Assembly: GCA_963753055.1 (NCBI GenBank)
Contig: CAVWAP010000009.1
Coordinates: 310,001-374,000 of the forward strand
DNA: 64,000 bases
DNA from: JAUWGC01 sp963753055
GTDB lineage: Bacteria; Bacteroidota; Bacteroidia; Bacteroidales; B18-G4
Direction of reading: 5' to 3'
Shown here piece after piece: positions 42,116-49,956 of the stretch; within the stretch, counting starts at the first letter, position 1, and every line of letters begins with the position of its first letter. Below the pieces are notes generated by a model, which did no database searches, had not been told where the DNA came from, and saw nothing but the letters and a program-made list of their open reading frames with translations. The translations under genes and the position numbers were made by a program.

Positions 42116-42409
42116 CCAGTTGGGAGTGAGGAGTAGGGAGATGATAAGACAAAAGATAAAAGGCGAAAGATAAAATTGGTTCATATAGATACTTTTATCT
42201 TTAAAATTTTGTCTTTTGTCTTGTTTGTAATCGACTCATACGTTGCAAAACAACAATTTAACCATTTAATCATTTAACAATCACAATAAGCACTAATATT
42301 ATCATCCCGAGCGGAGTCGAGGGACACCAAACGCTCTGCGCCTTGCGCTTAGCAATCTGTTCAGTGATCAGTGGTCAGTGTTCACTGAATTTCTTCGTAT
42401 CTTAGCTCT
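42116..42409. repeat. Repeat-filled gap before the aspartyl protease
   Basis: No gene. AAGACAAAAGATAAAAGGCG (42146-) faces CTTTTATCTTTAAAATTTTG with GTCTTTTGTCTT (42192-42223), a long mirrored GACAAAA-family hairpin. AATTTAACCATTTAATCATT-type octamers follow (42249-42282), then TCATCCCGAGCGGAGTCGAG (42301-42320, as at 11391) and GTGATCA/GTGGTCA/GTGTTCA units (42364-42385). A TATCTTAG motif at 42396-42403 may be the -7 element of the next gene. Confidence 0.7.
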
Positions 42410-43612
42410 ATGCTTCGATTGACTCCGGTATTCATCATCCTGCTCCTGTTCTTAGCCGGATGCTCCATGATCAAAAACATCAAGCTTTTTAAAGCGGGTG
42501 AGGTCGCACAGGAAAGCTTTTACCAGGTGATCGGGTTCGAGGAACGCAAAGGATATGTCATCTTAAAAGCCGAAATCAGGGGTGAAACACGTGAATTCAT
42601 CCTCGACACAGGGGCACCTAACCTGATCAGTAAATCCCTGGCCGATGAGCTGGGCCTTTTGACGGTATCGACCGGTATGGCAGTCGACTCCAAAGGACAA
42701 GTTGCAGACCTTGAGATCGTCAGCATAGATACGATTAAACTTGGGGGATTGTCATTCTCCAATACCTCAGCCATGGTCTTTGATCTGGATAGCATCACCG
42801 AGCTGCATTGCCTTGGTGTTGATGGACTGATCGGCGCTAACCTGATGAGGCATGCGATATGGGATATCAATTACAAAGAGAAGAAGATCACCCTGACGGA
42901 TGATATGGGCAAACTGGATGATACAGGGTCGGGACTTGTTGTGGATTTTAGTACCAGTATCCAGGGGACTCCCTATGTTCATGCCAAGGTCAATGATATA
43001 AAACTGAAAAATATCATGTTCGACCTGGGGAGCGGCGGTAGCATCTCGGTACCATATAACGCATATCTCAAACTAGTTGAGTCAGAAAGCCCCCAGTCCA
43101 TAAAAGGTTATGGATCTAGCTCTTACGGGATCTTCGGATGGTGCTTCGACACCAGCTACTCTTCCATGGTCAGGGAACTCCAATTCGGGCAGATGCCCAT
43201 AGACTCCATCGTGATAAATTCCGACAAAAATGACAGGTCCGGAGCCATCCTCGGCACCCGGGTACTCCGCAACTATCACTTTATCATTGATTGGCAAAGC
43301 AAACAAATCATTTTCAGAAATAAAGAATCTTATACAAAAAATATAAGATCATTTGGATTCAGTTATGGGCTTCAGGATGACGAGCTATATGTGCTTTTTG
43401 TTTATGATGGTTCATCTGCAGGCAAGGCCGGCCTTAAAGCTGGCACTCAGATCCTGGAGCTGAATGGTCGAAACGTGGAACAACTTCTGATCGATGAATA
43501 CTGCTCCCTGACCAGTAAAAAGCTGCAAGGTGACACACTGTATCTCACTGTTAAGGAGGGAGATAGTGTATGGCGTGCTGAGTTGATCAAGGAGCATCTT
43601 TTTCAGAACTAG
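42410..43612 (+). CDS. Retropepsin-like aspartyl protease with PDZ domain
   Basis: A 400-residue lipoprotein: signal with lipobox LAGC (Cys 18). Two aspartyl-protease lobes follow. The first catalytic motif is FILDTGAPNLIS (Asp about 67); the second lobe has IMFDLGSGGSISVP (Asp about 205), where DLGS replaces DTGx. Each lobe has the downstream hydrophobic ILGTRVLRNYHFIID-type segment. The C-terminal ~90 residues are PDZ-like (VFVYDGSSAGKAGLKAGTQI). Related two-lobe proteins with PDZ are common in Bacteroidota and thought to act in the periplasm. It ends 6 bp before the susC gene, so it may be the first gene of that operon. Confidence 0.85.
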   Translation: MLRLTPVFIILLLFLAGCSMIKNIKLFKAGEVAQESFYQVIGFEERKGYVILKAEIRGETREFILDTGAPNLISKSLADELGLLTVSTGMAVDSKGQVADLEIVSIDTIKLGGLSFSNTSAMVFDLDSITELHCLGVDGLIGANLMRHAIWDINYKEKKITLTDDMGKLDDTGSGLVVDFSTSIQGTPYVHAKVNDIKLKNIMFDLGSGGSISVPYNAYLKLVESESPQSIKGYGSSSYGIFGWCFDTSYSSMVRELQFGQMPIDSIVINSDKNDRSGAILGTRVLRNYHFIIDWQSKQIIFRNKESYTKNIRSFGFSYGLQDDELYVLFVYDGSSAGKAGLKAGTQILELNGRNVEQLLIDEYCSLTSKKLQGDTLYLTVKEGDSVWRAELIKEHLFQN

Positions 43613-43618
43613 AAATAT

Positions 43619-46600
43619 ATGAAGAAAATATTACTGGTTTTATTTGGATTATTGATAGGTGCAGGGAACATGATTGCACAGGAAAAAACAATCTCTGGTA
43701 CAATTACTTCCTCTGAAGATCAATTAGGGCTCCCCGGAGTTTCCATATTGGTCAAAGGAACCTACAAAGGAACGATCTCTGATTTGGATGGTAAATACAA
43801 TATTGATGGTGTAAAGTCATCTGATATCCTGATATTTAAATATGTAGGATTTGAAACACACGAAATATCAGTTGGCGATCAAAAAATCATCGACTTAATT
43901 ATGTCCCCTGATGCCCAGGTATTGGATGAAGTTGTGGTTACAGCTCTTGGAATAAAAAGGGAGAAAAAATCCATTGGTTATTCAGTACAGGAAGTGCAGT
44001 CGGAAGAACTGATGGTTACTCGTGATGCCAGCGTAATAAACCAACTTACCGGTAAAGTTTCCGGGTTGCAGATTACTTCAACAAATGCGGGTTCTGGCTC
44101 TTCAAGCAGGATTGTCTTACGAGGGAACAACTCATTCTCAGGAAATAACCAGGCTTTAATTGTAGTGGATGGGGTACCCATCGAAAATACCACCATCAGC
44201 AACGCTGAGGACACCTGGGGTGGACGCGACTATGGAAATGGTATATCAGATATCAACCCGGATGATATTGAAAGCGTATCCGTTTTGAAAGGTGCCAGTG
44301 CATCAGCATTATATGGTTCCAAAGCTGCCAATGGAGTAATCCTGATCACCACCAAAAAAGGACAAGAAAGAAAGGGAATAGGTGTTTCGTTTTCCAATAA
44401 TACTTCAATCGACCAGCCATATATACTATATGATTTGCAAAACACTTATGGTGGTGGAAGGAATGGTGCATTTACGCCACCATTTGAAATAGTTAATGGA
44501 GTTCCCAAATATAATACAACAAGTGCTTCCGCATATGGAAGCTGGGGTCCCAAAATGGAAGGACAGGAGATCATCGACTGGGATGGGAAAAAATATAGTT
44601 TCGATCCACAACCGGATAATTATAAAAATTATTTCCAGAACGGTATCACATTTAATAATGCAATTTCATTGGATGGTGGTATTAAGAACCTGGATTACAG
44701 AGTTTCCCTGGCGGATCTTCGAACACGTGAAATTGTCCCGAATGCCTCTTTTTCAAGAACAAATATTGGATTGAATTTAAATGCCCGGGTACTAAAAAAG
44801 TTTGAAATTAAGACTTATATCTCCTATGTAAGGCAAAAGGTGAATAATCGCTTCGACCTGTCCGACTCCCACGACAATGTAAACAGGAACTACATTATGA
44901 TGCCCAGGCATATCCGGAATGAGTCTATGCAAAATTATTTAATGGATGAGGATGGTAATGAACAAACCTGGTACATGAACTGGGCCTGGCAAAGCAACCC
45001 ATATTATCATCCATATTACAGGCTTAACGGTGATGATAAGGACAGGGTTTTCGGGCATGCCTCTCTTACATATCATCTCTCTGAGCACCTGGATTTAATG
45101 ATAAGGACAGCCCCGGACTATTCTGTAACTGAAGGATATCAGAAAGATGCACGTGGTGGCCTGGTTAGCTCATTAGGTTATTATGGTGAAAATGAGATCA
45201 AACAGTTTCTAATTAACAGTGACTTTTTGGCAACATATCATAACAACATCACCGAAAATATCTCCTATACACTGAATATTGGTGGGAATGCCATGTATCA
45301 GCGATGGGACAGATACGATGGACATACCAATGGAGGCTTAATTATCGACGGGGACTATTCTCTGGACAACAGTGTCGACGAACCATACCGAAGGTCCACT
45401 TTTGCTGAAAAAGCCATCAATTCTATATATGGCTTTGGGCAAATTGACTACAAACATTACCTGTTTTTAGATTTAACAGGCAGAAATGACTGGTCTTCAA
45501 CATTACCAGCCGGCAACAACTCATATTTTTATCCTTCTGTAAGCCTTGGTTTTGCCTTCTCTGAGCTCCTGCCACTCTCAAATAAAGGTCTAAAATTTCT
45601 TTCCTTCGGTAAGCTGAGGGTTTCTTACGCTGAAGTTGGCAATGATGCAGATCCTTATCAGCTAAATCCTACTTTCTTCATCGACAGCACTTCAAATGTA
45701 TATGGTACCATCGCCTATTTAACAAACAAGGTTCCTCCACTGGACCTCAAACCAGAAAGGACAAAATCCATAGAAATTGGGACAGACCTGCGGTTTTTCA
45801 TGAACCGCCTGAGTCTTGACCTCACCTGGTATAAAACAAATTCTGTTAACCAGATCGTAAGTGCAGATATCTCCCAGGCATCCGGGTCGGTGCAGGCGCT
45901 TATCAATGCAGGAAATATTGAAAACAAGGGTATTGAAATACAGTTAAAAGCAGTTCCTGTCAAGCGGGAAAAATTTCAATGGGATTTTATATTAAACTTC
46001 AATAATAATAAATCCATGGTGCTGGAACTTGATGAAAATATTGACAACCTCCAGTTACTGGAACACTGGAACCTGAGTATTGAAGCCAGACCGGGTCATC
46101 CATATGGTGATATAGTCGGCTATGCAATTTTACGGGATGCAGAAGGGAATAAACTTGTAGATAAAAACGGTATGTATGTCCGAAATGAGGTTCCCCAGGT
46201 GCTGGGAAATGTCAATCCTGATTTTTCACTATCCTGGTTTAATAATATATCGTGGCAACAATTTACCTTTTCGTTTTTTATTGATGCAAGGATAGGCGGG
46301 GAAATGTTTGCCGGCACCAACATGTATGGTTACGGGTATTCGGGAAACTTCGAAGAAACCCTTGAAGGAAGAGAATCATGGTACGCTTCTGAAAATGCAA
46401 GGATGGAGGCAGGATTGGAACCAGAAGATTGGATAGCAACCGGTGGTTACCTCGCGGAAGGTGCATATACGGAAGGTACCATAATTGATGGTGTTGATGT
46501 CGGTGGACAAACCAACCATACCTATGTAAATCCGGAACTATACTGGGACCAGTTCTCTGAATGGACCAATGAAATTCATGAACCTTTTGTTTATGATGCA

Positions 46601-46840
46601 AGCTTCGTGAAGTTGAGGGAATTGATACTGACGTATGACTTCCCCCTAAAATGGATCAGTAAATTAAGAATGAAAAAAGCATCTTTTTCGGTTTATGCCA
46701 GGAACCTCTGGATTATTTATAAAGCTGTTCCCAACATAGACCCTGAAACATTTTATACAAATGGCAACGGGCAGGGATATGAACTATATTCTTATCCAAA
46801 CAAAAGAAGTATTGGATTTTCACTAAATCTGAACTTTTAA
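43619..46840 (+). CDS. SusC/RagA-family TonB-dependent outer-membrane transporter
   Basis: A 1073-residue transporter. Signal peptide 1-20, then a CarboxypepD_reg-like domain (~24-105: TISGTITSSEDQLGLPGVSI, GTISDLDGKYNIDG), the TonB-box-like segment LDEVVVTALGIKREKKSIG (~106-125), the plug (~125-240: NAGSGSSSRIVLRGNNSFSG, VLKGASASALYGSKAANGVI) and a 22-strand barrel ending RSIGFSLNLNF. It imports large nutrients together with the SusD protein 11 bp downstream. There is no STN domain, so it does not itself signal to an anti-sigma factor. The linked LamG and PNGase F-like genes suggest glycoprotein or N-glycan peptide as substrate. Confidence 0.95.
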   Translation: MKKILLVLFGLLIGAGNMIAQEKTISGTITSSEDQLGLPGVSILVKGTYKGTISDLDGKYNIDGVKSSDILIFKYVGFETHEISVGDQKIIDLIMSPDAQVLDEVVVTALGIKREKKSIGYSVQEVQSEELMVTRDASVINQLTGKVSGLQITSTNAGSGSSSRIVLRGNNSFSGNNQALIVVDGVPIENTTISNAEDTWGGRDYGNGISDINPDDIESVSVLKGASASALYGSKAANGVILITTKKGQERKGIGVSFSNNTSIDQPYILYDLQNTYGGGRNGAFTPPFEIVNGVPKYNTTSASAYGSWGPKMEGQEIIDWDGKKYSFDPQPDNYKNYFQNGITFNNAISLDGGIKNLDYRVSLADLRTREIVPNASFSRTNIGLNLNARVLKKFEIKTYISYVRQKVNNRFDLSDSHDNVNRNYIMMPRHIRNESMQNYLMDEDGNEQTWYMNWAWQSNPYYHPYYRLNGDDKDRVFGHASLTYHLSEHLDLMIRTAPDYSVTEGYQKDARGGLVSSLGYYGENEIKQFLINSDFLATYHNNITENISYTLNIGGNAMYQRWDRYDGHTNGGLIIDGDYSLDNSVDEPYRRSTFAEKAINSIYGFGQIDYKHYLFLDLTGRNDWSSTLPAGNNSYFYPSVSLGFAFSELLPLSNKGLKFLSFGKLRVSYAEVGNDADPYQLNPTFFIDSTSNVYGTIAYLTNKVPPLDLKPERTKSIEIGTDLRFFMNRLSLDLTWYKTNSVNQIVSADISQASGSVQALINAGNIENKGIEIQLKAVPVKREKFQWDFILNFNNNKSMVLELDENIDNLQLLEHWNLSIEARPGHPYGDIVGYAILRDAEGNKLVDKNGMYVRNEVPQVLGNVNPDFSLSWFNNISWQQFTFSFFIDARIGGEMFAGTNMYGYGYSGNFEETLEGRESWYASENARMEAGLEPEDWIATGGYLAEGAYTEGTIIDGVDVGGQTNHTYVNPELYWDQFSEWTNEIHEPFVYDASFVKLRELILTYDFPLKWISKLRMKKASFSVYARNLWIIYKAVPNIDPETFYTNGNGQGYELYSYPNKRSIGFSLNLNF

Positions 46841-46851
46841 AAGACTTGAGG

Positions 46852-48381
46852 ATGAAATACATTATTAAAATCAATATCGTTTTAATTGTCATCCTTCTTT
46901 TTACAGGTTGTAAAAAGGATTTAACAGAGATGAATGTAAACCCCAATGAACCACTGACTGCAAATCCAAATTATCTATTTAGCTATGCACTGCAACAGGG
47001 GGCCGGGAATTACAATTCTGATGTTAACCTGGAACAATGGGGATTGATGAACTGGGCGATGTACATGGCTGCCCGGGGTGGCGTCGAACCAGGAAAAGAA
47101 TATATCATCCCTTCAGGAAAAGACGCTTATTGGAGAGAGCAGTACTCAAATGCACTCTCAAATCTACAGGTCATCATTGATATGGCAGATGATAATAACT
47201 CATCCGCTGAATATCCCGGCATATCAAACATGAAAGCTGCAGCAATCATATGGAAAGTAAATCTCTTTCATAAAATAACTGACCTATGGGGCGATATACC
47301 GTATTCCGACGCACTCAAGGGGATTACGGAATCTAACTTTACACCTTATTATGATAATCAGGAATCTGTTTATAAAGATATGCTAGAGCAATTGAAAGGT
47401 GCTGTCAGTATGTTCGATCCGGAGCTTCCATTTTTCGACCCGTCATCTGATCTTATCTATGCCGGAAACATGAACCAATGGATTGCTTTTAGCAACTCTC
47501 TGAGGCTAAGGCTTGCTACAAGAATTAATAATGTGGATTTTGAAACCTATCAGGCTACATTGATGGAATTGGTAAACCAGCCTTTAATCGAATCGAATGA
47601 TGACAATGCACTCTTTCCTTTCAATAGTGCCCATAAGAATCATTTGTATGAAACCATGTTCAGGGGTGAATCGACAGTGCAAAACAACCCAAGCAAATTC
47701 TTTGTTGACCTGCTCGTCAATTCGGATGATCCCCGCGTAAAAATATTTTTCGAAAAAGGCTTGTTGTCATCTCTTCCTTTTGTACCGGAATACAATGGTG
47801 TCCCAAACCTGTTGCCCAACGACAGTCCGGAATGGGATAATTATAATTTGAATGATGACCTGGGAATAGAAGGTGAATGGGACGATATTTCCAAGATAGG
47901 TGATTGGTTTCTTAACAACAATACTCCTGGTGTAATTATGGCTCGTTCAGAAGTCTGTATGCTACTTGCCGAAGCATCGCTCAATGGTGTTTGGACAGAG
48001 AGTGCAGATGAACTGCTAAAACAGGGAGTCAGGGCTAATATGGAATTCTATAATTCCTACCTGGAGCAGGAGGATCAGATTCCTGAGCCAGATATTGTCA
48101 ACTATATTGAAAGTTTACCGGCAGCAGACCTGCCTCAGATCATTACCCAGAAGTGGATCAGCTTTGCTTTTGAAAACGGTTACGAAGCTTATGCTGAATA
48201 CCGGCGGACAGGCTTTCCTGAACTGCTTGACTATTACGGCAATACTATTGATAAAGAAATATTTCCGAACCGCTTGATCTATCCATATTCAGAATATACC
48301 CTTAACAGGGATAATTATAACGCAGCTCTTGTGCAACAGGGCCCGGATAATGAATATGTAAAAATCTGGTGGGATCATTAA
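46852..48381 (+). CDS. SusD/RagB-like surface lipoprotein
   Basis: About 509 residues from ATG 46852; a TTG six bases earlier is in frame but less likely. Lipobox LLFTGC (Cys about 18), then KKDLTEMNVNPNEP, a start typical of the SusD-like_2 subgroup. TPR-like helices follow (YPGISNMKAAAIIWKVNLFH, DLWGDIPYSDALKGI, NSLRLRLATRINNVDFETYQ) with the C-terminal block WISFAFENGYEAYAEYRRTG. It is the lid that captures substrate on top of the SusC barrel. It is translated with SusC (11 bp gap) and is followed after 51 bp by the LamG gene. Confidence 0.93.
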   Translation: MKYIIKINIVLIVILLFTGCKKDLTEMNVNPNEPLTANPNYLFSYALQQGAGNYNSDVNLEQWGLMNWAMYMAARGGVEPGKEYIIPSGKDAYWREQYSNALSNLQVIIDMADDNNSSAEYPGISNMKAAAIIWKVNLFHKITDLWGDIPYSDALKGITESNFTPYYDNQESVYKDMLEQLKGAVSMFDPELPFFDPSSDLIYAGNMNQWIAFSNSLRLRLATRINNVDFETYQATLMELVNQPLIESNDDNALFPFNSAHKNHLYETMFRGESTVQNNPSKFFVDLLVNSDDPRVKIFFEKGLLSSLPFVPEYNGVPNLLPNDSPEWDNYNLNDDLGIEGEWDDISKIGDWFLNNNTPGVIMARSEVCMLLAEASLNGVWTESADELLKQGVRANMEFYNSYLEQEDQIPEPDIVNYIESLPAADLPQIITQKWISFAFENGYEAYAEYRRTGFPELLDYYGNTIDKEIFPNRLIYPYSEYTLNRDNYNAALVQQGPDNEYVKIWWDH

Positions 48382-48432
48382 TTTGAATGCTAAAAACTTG
48401 TAACTTTTGAGGTTCAATAATTATTCTACATC

Positions 48433-49944
48433 ATGAAAAATATTGCATACATACTTCTTCTAACTTTTAGTTTGATATCAGTTCATGTCATGTCGCAGAC
48501 TTCAGCTGGAAAATGCTGGGATATAGACTATGAAACATGGAATATTAACCAACCTCAATTACATATCGACTGTGGGGATGCAGATATGTTTAATGTGGGA
48601 AATGAAATGACACTTGAATTGTGGATCAGGGCCTATACTTTCGGTGAAAATCGTAAAGTAATGGGTAAAATTGATTCAGACGGTGAGGTTTTTGATAACG
48701 GTTATGTGATTGGATTCCAAAATCTTAATGTATACACCGAGATATGGAACCCTACTTTACAGCAAATTCCATATGCCAATGCAGGGCCTATTCCGCAGGA
48801 TTCCGCTTTCGTGCACATAGCTTCCACATATTCTGCATCAACCATGAAACTAAGTGATTATATCAATGGCCAGCTTGTCGCCAGTGTCGATATATTTCCA
48901 CCCAATTCCATTGCACCCAATGAGGCTATTTTTCTTATTGGTGCAGCACCCTGGGGAACCAATTCTTTCCAGTTTTATGGTACCCTCGATGAAGTCAGGG
49001 TCTGGAACAAGGCCAGGACAGAGGCAGAGATCTCAGAATATATGTACAAAGAGCTTAAAGGGGATGAAGAAGGCCTGGTTGCTTATTACAATTTCAATAC
49101 AGCCCAGGATACGATTGTTCCTGATATGAGTTCGAATGATAATACAGGTGAGTTAAGAAACAGTGATGATCCGTGCTGGTCCTGGGCAGATTCATTTATC
49201 CCGGTTGGCGATGATAAAATGTATGATATGGCTGATCCCGTTGCTGCATGGTGCGGGAGCCTGGATGAGGAGTTTAACGTTGCCAGTTCTGAAAGTGGCC
49301 TGACAATTTTTACAGATATACAGGAGAAGGAATTTAATAAATATTTATTATTTGGAAACAACAGCCTGACCGGCACAGCAACGGATTTTGCCCCGGATGA
49401 GTCACCTGCTGATTTTATCAGGATTAACAGGGAATGGTACCTGAATAAAGGTGGTGATATTATAAGTGATGTCTTCTTTAATTTATCTGAAGCAGCCGGT
49501 GGTGGCGATGAATTGCCTGCTGGTGAGGATGCAAAGCTCTATGCCTTAATGTTCAGGGGAAATTCGACGGACAATTTCCTGGCAATTGCCCATCCTGACC
49601 AGGTATTCAATGAGAACCTGATCTTCAATGACCTGAACCTAAAGGATGGGTATTATTGTGTAGGTTATGCCTCCACCGAGATCCCGCTTGAACCCAGTGC
49701 TGTTATTGATGAAAAGCTGGAAATGGTCAGTATTTCCCCAAATCCGGCCAGGGATCATTACTGTATTAAAAATGGCAAAGGGCTTATGATGGTTTTATCC
49801 AACAATGTTGGACAAAAAATTATTGTCAAAGAATTGCAGTCCGATTCTGAAATAATAAATACCAGCCATTTAGACAATGGAATGTATTTTATTCAATTGA
49901 AATATAAGAACCAGGTTTCAACAAAGAAATTAATCATAAATTAA
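48433..49944 (+). CDS. LamG-domain T9SS protein
   Basis: A 503-residue secreted protein: signal peptide 1-21, then a LamG/concanavalin-like jelly roll at ~35-215 (TLELWIRAYTFGENRKVMGK, FYGTLDEVRVWNKARTEAEI, EGLVAYYNFN). LamG folds commonly bind or recognise glycans. The middle ~220-415 is beta-rich without a family I can name. The C-terminus is a T9SS type A domain of a different sequence style from the others (VSISPNPARDHYCI, GMYFIQLKYKNQ, TKKLIIN), with no heptamer loop. It lies in the SusC operon and shares the LamG part with the next gene, suggesting duplication. Confidence 0.85.
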   Translation: MKNIAYILLLTFSLISVHVMSQTSAGKCWDIDYETWNINQPQLHIDCGDADMFNVGNEMTLELWIRAYTFGENRKVMGKIDSDGEVFDNGYVIGFQNLNVYTEIWNPTLQQIPYANAGPIPQDSAFVHIASTYSASTMKLSDYINGQLVASVDIFPPNSIAPNEAIFLIGAAPWGTNSFQFYGTLDEVRVWNKARTEAEISEYMYKELKGDEEGLVAYYNFNTAQDTIVPDMSSNDNTGELRNSDDPCWSWADSFIPVGDDKMYDMADPVAAWCGSLDEEFNVASSESGLTIFTDIQEKEFNKYLLFGNNSLTGTATDFAPDESPADFIRINREWYLNKGGDIISDVFFNLSEAAGGGDELPAGEDAKLYALMFRGNSTDNFLAIAHPDQVFNENLIFNDLNLKDGYYCVGYASTEIPLEPSAVIDEKLEMVSISPNPARDHYCIKNGKGLMMVLSNNVGQKIIVKELQSDSEIINTSHLDNGMYFIQLKYKNQVSTKKLIIN

Positions 49945-49956
49945 AATCTAGATCCA

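Noticed and set aside
42116..42409. Small RNA gene
   Set aside because: The long hairpin is explained by mirrored GACAAAA heptamers; no conserved RNA features beyond that.
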